From contig NC_134507.1 in assembly GCF_027942865.1 (NCBI RefSeq), positions 37,606,797 to 37,670,796 of the forward strand: a DNA stretch of 64,000 nt, in the 5' to 3' direction. Positions within the stretch are counted from its first letter, which is position 1. Each line of letters begins with the position of its first letter. The DNA is from Odontesthes bonariensis (taxonomy: Eukaryota; Chordata; Actinopteri; Atheriniformes; Atherinopsidae). Under the pieces are notes generated by a model. The model saw nothing but the letters and a program-made list of their open reading frames with translations. It was not told the origin of the DNA and searched no databases. Made by a program: the position numbers and the translations under genes. Below, piece after piece: positions 11,819 to 24,560 of the stretch.

Positions 11819-12101
11819 TGCTAATCTGCCAAACAGCCCATGCAGAAAAAACACATTTCCCGATGGTTTACAACGTTCAAAATGAATTTGCCGCGTTGGG
11901 CAATGTATCAGAATTTAAGTCAAAGTATTGAGTTTCATGTCGTTGGTATGCTTCTTTTAATGACAGCAAAGAAGTTCCCGTTTTATCCTGTTTTTATTTT
12001 CTTAACGACATCACTTCCGGTTTTTGTCAAGACCCAAATCGATGCGATCTAAACAAAATATACAACCTCCCGGGAGGAGTGAAAGGAGTGAACACAAGGG
12101 A
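11819..12101. other. No recognised gene
   Basis: About 280 bp of unique-looking sequence between two inserted elements, with nothing I can assign. Confidence 0.4.
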
Positions 12102-12792
12102 TAAAAGGATAGTTTGCCTCTTTTGACATGAAGCTGTATGACATCCCATATTAGCAACATCATTTGTGAACATTGACTTACCCCCCGCTGCGTCCTGTGA
12201 GCCGAGTTCCAGCCTCGTTTTGGAGTTGACGAAGGTAGTCCGGCTAGTTGGCTGGGGACACAAAAATAAAGCGTCTTGCTTCTCAAAACAATATGCGTTC
12301 AAAAGAGTAATACATTTGCATCACAAAATCGTTGTCCAGGAAAAAGTCAGACCTCACATCGCTTGGCGCTATTTTTGCCTCCCTTGATATCAATGCGTCC
12401 AGCCACCTAGCGATAGCTGCACCTGTTACGGTGTTTGCTGCTCGGAAGCAGGGGACTGCTCGGTCTGCTCTTCGGTCTGCACAGTTTACATTGGATGCAT
12501 TGATATCAAGGGAGGCAAAAATAGCGCCAAGCGATGTGAGGTCTGACTTTTTCCTGGACAACGATTTTGTGATGCAAATGTATCACTCTTTTGAACGCAT
12601 ATTGTTTTGAGAAGCAAGACGCTTTATTTTTGTGTCCCCAGCCAACTAGCCGGACTACCTTCGTCAACTCCAAAACGAGGCTGGAACTCGGCTCACAGGA
12701 CGCAGCAGGGGGTAAGTCAATGTTCATAAATGATGTTGCTAATATGGGATGTCATACAGCTTCATGTCAAAAGAGGCAAACTATCCCTTTAA
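12102..12792. mobile_element. Large palindromic fold-back element
   Basis: Two inverted arms of about 290 bp (about 12,106-12,397 and 12,495-12,791) are nearly identical. They surround an asymmetric loop of about 100 bp that includes CTAGCGATAGCTGCACC. The outer ends read AAAGGATAGTTTGCCTC and GAGGCAAACTATCCCTTT, and the right end is followed by AA, giving TTTAA. A truncated relative lies at 1,357-1,768. Open frames on both strands mirror each other because of the palindrome and are not genes. The arms are long enough that a transcript would form a long hairpin. The element abuts, and probably interrupts, the LINE at 12,793. Confidence 0.85.
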
Positions 12793-14580
12793 TATTAGTA
12801 TCAAAGATTACCCCAAGGTACTTCAAGTGTTCAACCACATCAAGTGTCTCTGCATCCACCATGACTGATGGTTGCTGTCCCTCTGTTGGCTGCCGGGAGT
12901 AAAACATACAGACTGTTTATTTTTTTATTCAAATGTAAACAGTTTTGGAGCCAATAGGACACTGGCACCATGGCTCCTGAGAGAATTGCAGCAGCTTCTT
13001 GAATTGAATTGGCATGACAGTATAATACAGTGTCGTCAGCATATGGTTGCATCTTTATATTTCTACAGACATGTGGTAAGTTATGGACATTTAGGCTGAA
13101 TAAAACAGGACCCAATATTGAGCCCTGTGGTACTCCAGCAGAAGAAGTGAGGTATGAAGATGACGAATCACCAATTTGAACTGCCTGTTTCCTGTGCGAG
13201 AGGTATGATTTCATCCAGCAGAGGGCACTTTTTGAAAAGTTGAAATGAGTTGATTTAGCAATAAGCACATCATGATTAATGGTGTCAAAAGCACGCTTTA
13301 AATGAAGAAATACAGCAGCTACAAAGCCACCCTGATCCAACAAGCTCTATGTTTTCTAGGAAATAACAGGTAGCTGTTGCAACTGGGTCAGTAAGAGCCT
13401 GTTTATTGGTCTTTAAAAGGTCACTAGTAAGACCAAATGAATCTCTGGCCTTTTTAGAGATGAAATATGTGAGCATTTAAAGGGCTTTGCAAGTTCCTCA
13501 ACTGAGCCAATGAAAAATCTATTGATAACTCACAGTTTTCCCCAGATTGTCAGTTATCTCATCATTTACCTGGAGCTGTAGATCACTAAAATGGGGAGAT
13601 AACTCATTTAGATTGTTCCATATTAGCTTTTAATTACCATTTTCCCCATTTATGGCCTCAATATAGAATCTGCTTTCACCTTACGGGTCACCCTTAAGAC
13701 TTTATCTCTATTTTTCATTTATTTTATAATATCATTGTTCAACCAGGACAGATTATTTCTATGTTGCTTGGATTTACCTTTTTTTTTGTGAAGTGTGTTA
13801 TAATATCATTGACTTTTTTAATAAAGTTATCTGAGATAGCCTCAATGTCGTTATTTTCCAGAATATTAGACCTTCTAGATTTTGGATTTCCTCATTCAGG
13901 AATTGTTGCTGGCTTTTGGGTATGAAGTAGAACTGGTGACCTCTGGTGGATGCCATTAAATGCTTCCTCTTAATTTTCCATGAGCACAAGATAAAATTGT
14001 GATCTGACAGGCCAGATAATAGATTAAAAGTCTTAGAGATTCTTCCAGGATTATTAGTAAATATTAGATCAATTGTTGTATTTGACGTATTAGTTATTCT
14101 TGTCGGTCCTTTCATGATTTGTGTCAAATTGTATTCATCCATCAGCTGTTTATTTTTTTTCCTGACTTGATGTCCCAGTTGATATTAAAATCACCGAGTA
14201 GGATGATTTCCTTTTTCGAGTTGCAGTGATTTAAGATTGTCTGAAGATGATCATAAAACATATCCTTTGCTGAGGTGGATCCACTCGCAGTAAAATACAT
14301 TGCAGAGCAGAGTGATGCATTTAGACCAATACACTCAGCGTTAACGTCTTTAGGCCACCTTATTAGTTCACGTTGAAACTTCTCTCTGACATAGATTAAT
14401 ACTCCCCCACCTCGCCCTGCTTCTCTAGCCTTTCTAAATACATTATATCCTGGAATGCTGGTAGCTGCTGTAGATGATGATGAATGTGTCAACCAACTTT
14501 CAGATATTCCAAGTATATCAATATTAGAGTCACTTAATAAATGTTCAATTTGCTCAGTTTGTGTTTTTCCTGGTTAAAAA
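12793..14580 (-). mobile_element. CR1/Rex-like LINE fragment
   Basis: The minus strand encodes pieces of a non-LTR retrotransposon. The endonuclease half is at about 14,492-13,800 (GRGGGVLIYV, LLGDFNINWD, GLSDHNFILC). The reverse-transcriptase half is at about 13,343-12,840 (KRAFDTINHDVL, AGVPQGSILGPVLF, PYADDTVLY). The frame is broken at several points between and within the domains. The 3' end is cut off where the palindromic element begins, in the region following the RT (TISHGGCRDT frame and beyond). The exact clade is uncertain; the RT motifs suit CR1/Rex-Babar-like elements. Confidence 0.75.
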
Positions 14581-15398
14581 CAGCAAAGTGTTTCCTGGTT
14601 TCATCTCCTCTCTCTGAGCTGCAGATCCAGATTTGCTTAGACTCAACATATGCTGCAGGCTGAATGATCTGCTGGAAGAAAATCAGCGGGCAGATTGTTG
14701 TGGTGGGACGTTTTCTGGCTCTGTCTGCAGATTTGAGAGGTTCAGGAGCTAATCTTCATTATTTGTGTTTAAAGTCTCTGGGTTACATGAATTGAACCTG
14801 GTGGTGGTAATATTCTGGGTCTTTAATGGTTAGATGACAGGTTTGTAGAGTTGTTTTAACAAAGAGAAACAAAGGTTGAGTTAAAACGGACTGTGTTTCC
14901 CTGATGGCTGTTGATCTGAATGGCTGCAGACCTCTGAGTTGTAAGCTGGAACAGAAGGTTAGTGTAAAGAATGTCATGTATTACCACCACCGTTATTTGT
15001 ATTCCTTTAAACCAGTGGTCATCAACCTTTTTCAGCCCAACCTCAACATGGTGTTTAAGTGAACAACTTGGACAAGACTCTGGTTCCTTCCATCATTTAG
15101 AAATATTGTAGCTCAAGTTCCTTTTCAGAGTTTCATCATGACAAAAAGAATTAGTAAAAGAGCAAAAAGCAAGAGTTTACTGCTTAAAAAGCTGAACGTG
15201 TGCAGAACACATCAGAGCACAGTGCTGATAGCTGAGGGCACTTATAAACGCACCCTCAGCTTTCACGTTTGATCTGTGATATTGAGACCTATGTGGCTCG
15301 GCCTGTCCAGGTCCAGTTAGAATATGTTGGTTAGCTTAGAGAAATCTTTTGTGTGAACTTCAAAAGGATCTAAGTCTTCTTCCTCTCTGTCATTGCAG
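14581..15398 (+). other. Probable intron upstream of the zinc-finger exon
   Basis: There is no coding signal. The stretch ends with a pyrimidine-rich acceptor (TCTTCCTCTCTGTCATTGCAG) immediately before the zinc-finger exon, so at least its right part should be intronic. Earlier exons of that gene are not identified in this window. Confidence 0.5.
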
Positions 15399-16433
15399 AA
15401 ACATAGAGCCCAAGAGGGATCCAGATGGCACTGCTGTAAGGACTGTGGGAAAGTTATCAAACGATCTCGTCTGAGGTATCATCAGAGGCTTCATACTGGA
15501 GAGAAGCCATACAGCTGTGACCAGTGTGGGGCAGCTTTCACTGAATTAGGTAGTCTAAAGACGCACCAACGTATTCACACAGGAGTGAAACCTTTCATCT
15601 GTGGTCAGTGTGGGGCAGCTTTCAATCAATTATCTAATCTAAAGAAACACCAACGTATTCACACAGGAGAGAAACCTTTCAGCTGTGGTCAGTGTGGGGC
15701 AACTTTCACTGCATTAAGTAGTCTAAAGACACACCAACGTATTCACACAGGAGAGAAGCCTTTCAGCTGTGGTCAGTGTGGGGCAGCTTTCACTACATTA
15801 TCTCATCTAAAGAGACACCAACGTATTCACTCAGGAGAGAAGCCATACAGCTGTGGTCAGTGTGGGGCAGCTTTCACTGAGTTAGGTAGTCTAAAGACGC
15901 ACCAACGTATTCACACAGGAGAGAAACCTTTCATCTGTGGTCAGTGTGGGGCAGCTTTCAATCAATTATCTAATCTAAAGACACACCAATATATTCACTC
16001 AGGAGATAAACCTTTCATCTGTGGTCAGTGTGGGGCAGCTTTCACTGCATTATCTCATCTAAAGACACACCAACGTATTCACACAGGAGAGAAGCCGTTC
16101 AGCTGTGGTCAGTGTGGGGCAGCTTTCACTGCATTATCTCATCTAAAGACACACCAACGTATTCACTCAGGAGAGAAGCCATACAGCTGTGATCAGTGTG
16201 GGGCAGCTTTCACTCAATTATCTCATCGAAAGACACACCAACGTATTCACACAGGAGAGAAACCTTTCATCTGTGGTCAGTGTGGAGCAGCTTTCACTGT
16301 ATTATCTCATCTAAAGACACACCAACGTATTCACACAGGAGAGAAACCTTTCATTTGTGGTCAGTGCGGGGCAGCTTTCACTGAATTATCTAAACTAAAG
16401 AAACACCAACGTAGTCACACTGCAGAGAAATGA
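15399..16433 (+). CDS. C2H2 zinc-finger protein, terminal exon with 12 fingers
   Basis: This is a 3'-terminal exon of a Kruppel-type zinc-finger gene, presumably a nuclear sequence-specific DNA-binding protein. The acceptor at 15,393-15,398 gives a phase-0 entry (AAA CAT AGA), and the frame stays open for 344 codons to TGA at 16,431. I count twelve fingers. The first is divergent (CCKDCGKVIKRSRLRYHQRLH); the other eleven follow CGQCGAAFTxLxxLKxHQRIH with TGEKPF/Y linkers. The protein ends right after finger 12 (SHTAEK). There is no KRAB, SCAN or BTB domain in this exon, and any N-terminal domain must lie in upstream exons I cannot find. The finger helices are very similar to each other, suggesting recent internal duplication: fingers 2-3 and 6-7 repeat as a pair. 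No in-frame ATG starts this exon, so it is not a complete gene. Confidence 0.85.
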   Translation, partial: KHRAQEGSRWHCCKDCGKVIKRSRLRYHQRLHTGEKPYSCDQCGAAFTELGSLKTHQRIHTGVKPFICGQCGAAFNQLSNLKKHQRIHTGEKPFSCGQCGATFTALSSLKTHQRIHTGEKPFSCGQCGAAFTTLSHLKRHQRIHSGEKPYSCGQCGAAFTELGSLKTHQRIHTGEKPFICGQCGAAFNQLSNLKTHQYIHSGDKPFICGQCGAAFTALSHLKTHQRIHTGEKPFSCGQCGAAFTALSHLKTHQRIHSGEKPYSCDQCGAAFTQLSHRKTHQRIHTGEKPFICGQCGAAFTVLSHLKTHQRIHTGEKPFICGQCGAAFTELSKLKKHQRSHTAEK

Positions 16434-19400
16434 TTGGCTTAAATCAACAACAATTTTCACGGCAGATAAGCAAACATTCACCTGAGAGCAGCAACAGGAA
16501 CTACCAATCAGAAGCCTTGCCTATGTTCAGATTAAAAATCTTCTTTGTGGATTACCACCTTCTCTTGTCAGGACTTTAGTTCTGAATGTTGTGTGGGGAG
16601 CACATGTTTGAAGAACCATTGAAAGTGCTTTATAATTTGTTGGGATTGCTTTAACTGGGGACGGATCTCCCGACGTTCAAGACAAACATGGCATCAATTG
16701 TGAGTTGATGGACAGAACAAAATGCAGTCTGTTTGAAACTAGAAACATGTTTATTCTGTTATACTGAACATATTTGTTTTGTTTAAAGTTAAGATCCACA
16801 AAGTAGCTTTGCACCAGCTTTGTTTATTTATGTAAACATCTGAAGAAGCAATATTTCATTTCACTTTGATGTGAAGTCGAGCTTTACACTCGTCTGTATT
16901 TCATTGTTCATTAAAGGTCAGATGTTAACTTTTCTCATGCTTTTCTTGTTCTTGCTACACAGATATTTTTGAAGAAAATGTGTGTTTGGTTACGAGGGAA
17001 AGTTGACCCTTATCATCTTCCCCAAAGACCCAGAAATCTTTAACGCAGTCTGAAAAAGGTTTGGAGTTGTTCCCTGTACTTCCCAGACAGCTGTATGATG
17101 CTCATGACTGAAGCTGAAAGTTAAGGCTGTTCCAACACTAAAAGGGCACGAGGCTCAACATCAAGCTGTGAAACTCTTTCAAATGTCTGTTGTGTTGGAA
17201 TCAGATGTGTGAACGGATTTTAGTCCAAACATAATGGCTGCACTGAGGGAAAAGGCAGCTAAGCAGGCTAACGGTACTTTGAATTGAACCGTTTAACAGG
17301 AGAAAACTGAACTGATCTGTTTGTTGCTTCTACAACTGCTCAGTTACTCACACAATCAGGTACTGAGCAGATTTACCAAACAGACATTCTGCTGTAATCT
17401 CAGATGCTCTCAGTCGCGCTGCTCACATTGTTTTAGTCCACAACTCTTCTTCTTCTTCTTCTGCCCCGACGGCTACACAACTTACCCAGAACACCCGGTG
17501 GCAGAGTGTGCACACGACACCCTTATACTTTATTGGATTGTATCTACAAACTCAAACGCTGATCATGTAAACCTGCTTCAGGCTGTTTTTGTTCCCTTTA
17601 GTTTTAAGCTGACTGTGTTTGGCGTACCCTGAGCATTTCAGTGGAAAATGTTCAGCACAGACTTGGAGTTGTATTGTGTTCTTGTGGTAACTACTTCCCC
17701 ACAGCTATTATGTCCTGAAGAGTTTCTTAGAAAGCGCTTTGTGCCGCTCACAGTGGGAGAATCTCACTGACAAATCCCACTTTGGCCTAAAGATGTGATC
17801 ACGGTGACTTTTGTGTGTTAGCGACTGGCGCTACGGTCCTGGCTGAACAGGAAGTAGCCACCAGAAATGCAAGACAGTCGCTGTAGCGACTGAATGTTAC
17901 GCAGGACTGTCTTCCTGTATGCAGATGGTCATCAGTGAAGTCACCTCCCCCGAATGAACCCCGTCATGTTGTGTATATGTGGCAAAACATGGCGAGCCAG
18001 CCGGGGGGGCTGTTAGCGTGACAGAGACAGTCCCTCAGTCAGAGACCAACCTCAGAAGTTAAACCCAGTTTGTAACTGAGCTGACTCACAGTGGAAGTCA
18101 CACGTTAGATCTGGTTCTCAGTGAGTGTTTCCTGTTGAGATCCAGCCGTGTCTGATCAGTGCTGCATCTTCTTGTTTTGCATTATTCTCTCCTCTTACTC
18201 AGACTACACCTGAAACTAATCAAAATCAGGAAGCAGCAAGAAGAATTGTCTCATCAGCCAATTCAAAGAAGTAATAACAAGTGCTTGAAAAAGGCAAATG
18301 AATGAAGGGACGTAAAAATGAGGAAAATACCCTCAGTCCCCAGAAGTCTTTCTGGGGTTCCTGCTCCCAAAGCACACTGAGCGCTGCTTCTGTGCTTCAG
18401 TGTTTTTCAGTAGGTTGTGTTTACTTTTTCCACCTCCGTAATGATCTGTAAAACTGAAGGTTGTTGAAGAACACAGTGCTGGATCCAAACAATAGTGTAA
18501 TGTTCCAATTTGACCTCCTGGTGGCAGTGTCGTCTCACTGGTGGGGATTTCTAATTGATTATTTTAAAAGCAGGAATCAACGTCAGATATTCATAATCTG
18601 AAGGGGATGAACTCCTGTGCTTCTGCAGAATACCTGAGTTTCCTCCAGTGCGACCATGAAGTTAGTGTTTTTCACCATATATATTTATATTCACACTAAC
18701 TTATAGATTTAATCTGCTGTAACTCGTGGTTAAATGGAGGTTTTCCTCTTTCTTTAACTGCAGAATTCCACCGTAATATAATTCTAGTTAAAAAAATAAA
18801 ATAATAAACTCATATGTCAGCTTTAGTTATTTATAAATGTAGATTGATGATACAAATTGGATGGAAGCTTTTGGCTCCGGATGAAATGTTTTGGGTTCAG
18901 GTGGAACCGAACCAGGTCAGCACCATTATCCCAGAATTCTTTGCATCTTCTTCAGATTTTCTCTGTGAAAACAGAGACTTCTGAAACATGTTTCTGAGCT
19001 GGTGTGGATGCTGCTGGAAGGACTTCTGCTGGTCACTCTGGTAGTTTTTCACATCTGTTATGATGTGTAACCGTAGCAACGGGAAAGTTGTTCACCTGTT
19101 GGTGCAGCTAACTGAGCTTCACAAAAGCCCAAGAAATGGCTGGAAAAATACCCCAAATCTGGATGAGCTGAAGAGGAGACGTCTAGGAATGCAGAGCAGG
19201 AACAACATGGAGGAAAAGGAGGAGGAAGTTTAAAGCATTTCTTACCTCGATCATCAGGGGAAATGTGAGGTCACTGGTGGATAAGACAACTACATGGATC
19301 AACTACACACTGAAAGGTTGAATCCTAAACTTTCTCTTTTCATTTTCTTTTCATAGGGACTGAGTTCAAGCCTTTTCCAGATTCCACTCAATTTTATCAG

Positions 19401-19476
19401 TCTTCAAAGTTTGAAACCAACAAGTTTTGAGACTTTATTGGGATACAGAGCATGAGACAGAACACCAAGCAGCTGA
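16434..19476. other. 3' UTR of the zinc-finger gene, then intergenic DNA
   Basis: The first part should be the zinc-finger 3' UTR. An ATTAAA near 16,910 is a possible polyadenylation signal. Beyond it I see no gene, RNA or element I can support. Short open frames (for example 17,321-17,632) have no recognisable domains. Confidence 0.45.
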
Positions 19477-19795
19477 TGTTGTGGAGAAATTAGAGTCGAA
19501 TCCCGCGTTGGTCAGCCGTCCATTGGGGAGTTTATTGAACAAACCGTCACAGCAAATGTGCATACAGAATGTACAAAATGTCCACCGTCTTCATACTGTG
19601 AACCAACTTTATACTGGTTTAATCATAACATGCATGCGTCATCCGAACTCAATCTCTTTCTGCGACGCCGAGCGTCTGCCCTAAATGTAAACAGCCCATA
19701 CTACCTTTTACCCATATTCATATGAACCAGTCAACAAGGCCCAGGATGTAACTAGGCCAGAAGTCATGAGCATGTCATGACATCCTTCTCCCACA
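19477..19795 (-). repeat. 3' LTR of the endogenous retrovirus
   Basis: The direct repeat partner lies at 29,176-29,494. By eye it is identical to the partner over the last ~267 bp (plus-strand order), but clearly diverged over the first ~52 bp. Confidence 0.9.
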
Positions 19796-22700
19796 TAGTC
19801 CCCCCTGAAATCACTTATCAGTGATTTAATAAAGAAATAATCTAATATGAAAGAAAATCATCCCACATAGTTAATTAAGAATTAATTAACATAATCAACA
19901 CTAAATTATTCTAATAATTCTACAATATCAATCAACGGGACCATTTTGAATAAATGAAAAGGAATATATATATGTGTACTCGAATCACATTAAATGATTA
20001 AATTAAATTAAACGATATTGAATTCAACAACACTACAAGTTTTACATTGCCATCACACTTGTCCACTGTTCGCAGTGCATAGGTGCGAAAAACCCACCGG
20101 CTGCTACTTTCGTAACTCATGTTCTTATCTTGGGAAAATTCACCTACGGCCCCCCCCACTGGCGACCGACCACTTTACCAAGGTCGCACTCCGAACAGTT
20201 GACTGACACAATTGGCAATGGACATATCAGTGATCAGTTTTGATTGATAATACACATCGACTGAATACACCACCTTCAAATCAGTTAATCACCGTTTTGC
20301 ATCGAGTACAATACATAAAATTATGGATTATCACACAACAATAGTAATAAAATGCAATGTAATGCAGCTCTTCCAGTCCCGTCCCATCTCCCGTACTCTG
20401 GTGTCGTCTGCTTCTGGGCGAACATCCGTCCGGCTGGGTCTGGAACTGCTAAGCTAACTCTGGGAGGAGAGGTCGCCAGTACGTCACCCCCAATCAAAGA
20501 GATCTTCAGCATCTCTTCTCCCTATTAGACTAACCTTGGTTCCACCCTCGAGGAAAGAAACTTGTGAACCGTCCGTTGATAACCTTCATTCGTTGACCCG
20601 CTCTCCCATGCGTTGGTCCTCAGACCTGGTCTCGCATGGTCATCTGCCTCCTGATTCCTTCCCCTGTTTGTTTGAACATCACTTGCAGCAAACACCTTCT
20701 CAGAATGGGTATAATGCAACACCCCAATAGGGAAACCATCCTCACTATCAACAATATTGCTATTCCCGCCTTAACTGTCATCGCTCCCCCTTCTCCCAAA
20801 ATCCCAAACAGACCAGTCCACTACCGTTCACCTCCACCAGCATTACCCTTCAGCTCCTCTCTCCGTTCTCTGAACTCCTTCACGGCCGTTGTAAACGTTC
20901 TATCAGCTGCAGTGTTCCCGGGTATAAATGTACAACATTTTCCCCAACCATCTGGCAAACACCAATTTTCCCTTCTAATATACATTCTAAAACTTGTCTG
21001 TTCTACCAAGCCATCATACTCGTCTCATGTAGTTGTTCTCCAAAGCCTGCAAGCCCTTCACTCGTGTAGCTAAGAATTCCCTGTTGGTTGTATTATATGT
21101 AATTAGTCCATTCCCCATTTTGTTAAATATGATCCACGGCAAAATAGACTCAAATCCAGCTGCAATCTCCCTGCGTGCTTTGAGCTCAAAGGGAACCCCT
21201 CTCGGCTGCCATATTGCATCCAAGTAAACGTGCTTATCCATGATGTAGTTACCACTATATGTTTTAACTCTCCCTTTTTCCACATCCAAACCTCGCATCT
21301 CGTTTACCTTGTCATACACTAACACAACTGATGTGTTCCTCCTCACCAGTGCCCAAAGACCTATCCACCTGTTGGGTAGCACATTTAACAAAACATGATC
21401 TCCACACATCCAGTAACTCTCAGCTACTGGGTGTGTCTGATCCCCAAAAAGATATAGAGTTAAAATGATCATTTCTATATTTTCACAAAATGATCCAAAT
21501 AAATAAATCCCAATAAATCTTGTTTTCATTTAACAGTAGTATTACCTACGCGAGTTCCAAAAGCATTCAAACTCACCATCGTAATCTACTCTATCATCAG
21601 TGGGAGGCCCATCCTGTGATGTACTATGATTAAATTCCGCACAAGAAGACTCAAATTTGTGGCCCTCCCTTATTTTGAAAATAACTATGTAATTTATTTG
21701 GCCCAAACATCAATCTGCATTTAATACCACACATAGGAAACAATAACCATTTATCCTCTGCCGATGTGAACCTACCTTTCCTGCATTCCCGTTGCTGGAC
21801 CACTGCACAATCCCTGAAGGTGTGTGGCTCCTGAACAACAACAGGCAATGCTCCTGGAGCGTCTGCGCATACGAGACACTCCGTCGCTGTCAGTTCTCTC
21901 GTAGTGTACCATGCCCATCTAAACCGCATATCCTGTGCTGCCTTAACCCATTTTCCACAGTTACACTGTTTTCCCGACTCCACCTGTGCATGTACACTCC
22001 ATCTGTTCTTGGATTAACATGATTATTCTGTCCTGCAGTGCTAATGGTAGCAAATCCCCCTAGACTTCCCCAAAAAATCTTTCTATTCTTACCACCATTG
22101 TGAACAACTTCTTCTGACCCGATCTGACATGATCTTACCAGATTGCCCCTTTGTTGTGGCGTCCAGAGGCGGTGATTTGGTCGTCTCCTCCTCCGGACCC
22201 ATGATCCACACTTCCTCACACTTACCCATACTTACTCATCCTTCCTCACACTTCCTCACCCTTTATTCCCACGTACTTAAATTCAAGCAGCAGATACCTC
22301 TTCACGACTAGCTCTAGTGTGTATTGCTGGCAAAGTTCGTGGCGTGGCATGGTCTGAGTGGGTGTGTATTGTTGCATCATACTCATCTGACCCAGGCTGG
22401 CTACTTCCCCTGCAGGGTGGCTTCATCACGGGACCCTTCCAGCCTCTCCTGTCTGCGGGATCCCGTCCAACATCTCCAGGCTTCGTTCTCCTGAGCCCAT
22501 GCTGTCGGCCAACCCACTCACCTGGAGGCTCACAGTGTCAGAAATCTTAACCTCTTCCTTTTGTTAATCCTTTCCCTCGGACTCGACTCCGTCTGTGTCT
22601 TTAGTTCGAACCTTAGTGCAGTGATTCAAATGGTACCATGTGTTGCTACCTTCCACTTGAACTGCTGTTGACGTTGCTCGCACCATTGTGTACGGTCCTT

Positions 22701-24354
22701 TCCGTCTTGGCTCAAGCCACTTCCTCCGGAACACTTCGATGTGCACCTGGTCGCCTGGCACCACTGGTCTCTCAACCAGCTGTTCGAGACCTGAGACTCT
22801 GGACTCCTCCTGTAGATAGATTGTTCTGTGGATTGCAGTTAGTTGCTTCATGTACGCTGTCCACTCTATTTGCACCTGCTCAAGTGGGAACTGAGGTGCC
22901 GGCCTGGGTCGACCCGTTAGCATTTTATGCGGTGTTAGTGCGTGACTCTATGAGTCTGCATAGGACATCTCATTAGTGCAAGCGGCAAAGCATCTAGTTA
23001 GTTTAGTTGAAGCACAGATTCAATTCAATTTCACTTTCCAGGTTCCATTGATCCTCTCAACCACCCCTTGACTCTGTGGATGATAAACGGCCCCACAGCG
23101 CTGCTTGATTCGCAGCTGCTGCAGAATGCCTCTTGCACTTTTATAAACAAACACTTAACCCTTATTTGAGCTAATCTCTGATGGAATGACAAACAGATGA
23201 ATCAATGCTCTTACCAAAAAAATTTACGACTATTTATCCAATATGTATGACCAATATCCTTGTGATGGCGCGACCTCTGGCTCCAGTAACACCATTGGTG
23301 CCAAAACAGCAAGCTGGCACTTTGATGCTACTTTCGCTGCTTCATCAGCCGCGATATTACCTTTACCAACCATTTTGTTACCTCTACGATTATTTGACAC
23401 TGTATCACTGCCAATTTTCAATTTTCATGACTGCAATCCGCTCCTTCATTTGGACCTCCTGTCGCACTGGACTTCCGTCTGACCTCCTGAACCCTCTCTG
23501 CTTCAAAACTGCTTCAAACAAATAGCAACTATCATGAGCATATGCAGAATCTGTGTACACATTCGTAACCTTACCTTTCACCAGTCAACATGCTTCCGTT
23601 AGTGCCTTCAGTTCAGCCAACTCTGCCGAACATGGCTGTTCCCACTTCTCAGCTTTCACCATCACAAAGTTTTCCACCTTCCTGTTTCACAACTGCAAAA
23701 CCTGCATGATCACCCAAATGATCTCACAACATGAACCATACACAACATAAGTGACATCAGCCTGCACAAGTGAAGTTGCTTCTAAGTCAGGTCTCAGTTT
23801 AATGTATCTCACAGCTTCTGACACACGCTCATGTGGTTCTCCTTCAAACTCACGTGGAATGACATCCGCAGGATCTGATGTAGTACACTTCTGTAATCAC
23901 ATCTGGATGTGTCAAAAGATGCACAACCTGCAAACATCCTGTCCGAGTCACAACATACCTACTCTGATTTATTAGTTCTGAAATCTTATGGTTTTTATTG
24001 GAGACATATAAGAAAAATGGCTTCTCATAGACTAGTGTTGGCCGTTTTGGATGACTTTTGCTAATTTCGTTTCAAATTTTCAAAGGCTAACTTAGCCTCG
24101 TTTGTCCTCTCCAGTTGTGCTTTCAACCTTTGATCTTTGGATCTTTCATGATTCCTTCCAGAGGAAGCGCATTTTATTGCATAATCCTCCCAAAAGAAGA
24201 TCATACTTGTTGTATTTTAATTTTACTTATTTATTCATTAGATATTTATTCATTTATGTTGGACATGGCGCTTTTCTTACTCCCTCCAAGTGGGATGGAG
24301 AGATATCAGTAATTCCCTATGGGCTAAATAGATACTCTACTTCAGGCTATCAAT

Positions 24355-24560
24355 GCTAAAATTTAAATTAGAAACTTGTTCCGTTCAAATTTTAGAACTT
24401 CGTAATAGTGGCACATTTAAATTTTAAATTCAGAAACTTGTTTTGTTTTGTCCTAGTAACAGTGACCTATTTAAATTCAAGTTTTAGAAACTTAGCAGTC
24501 GTGACACATTTAACTTAAAAACTTTGTTTTGTTTTGTAATAATGACACACCTGAGGGCGG
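24355..24560. repeat. Degenerate ~65-bp tandem repeat inside the retrovirus
   Basis: About three copies of a unit containing TTAGAAACTTGTT, then GTAATAGTGGCACATTTAAA or close variants. It lies on the pol side of the gag remnant. No function is inferred. Confidence 0.5.

Noticed and set aside
12283-12610. Two near-identical 92-aa proteins on opposite strands
   Set aside because: Mirror images caused by the palindromic fold-back arms.
17321-17632. 103-codon open frame downstream of the zinc-finger gene
   Set aside because: No domain, no homologue recognised, and a low-complexity Phe run; probably chance.
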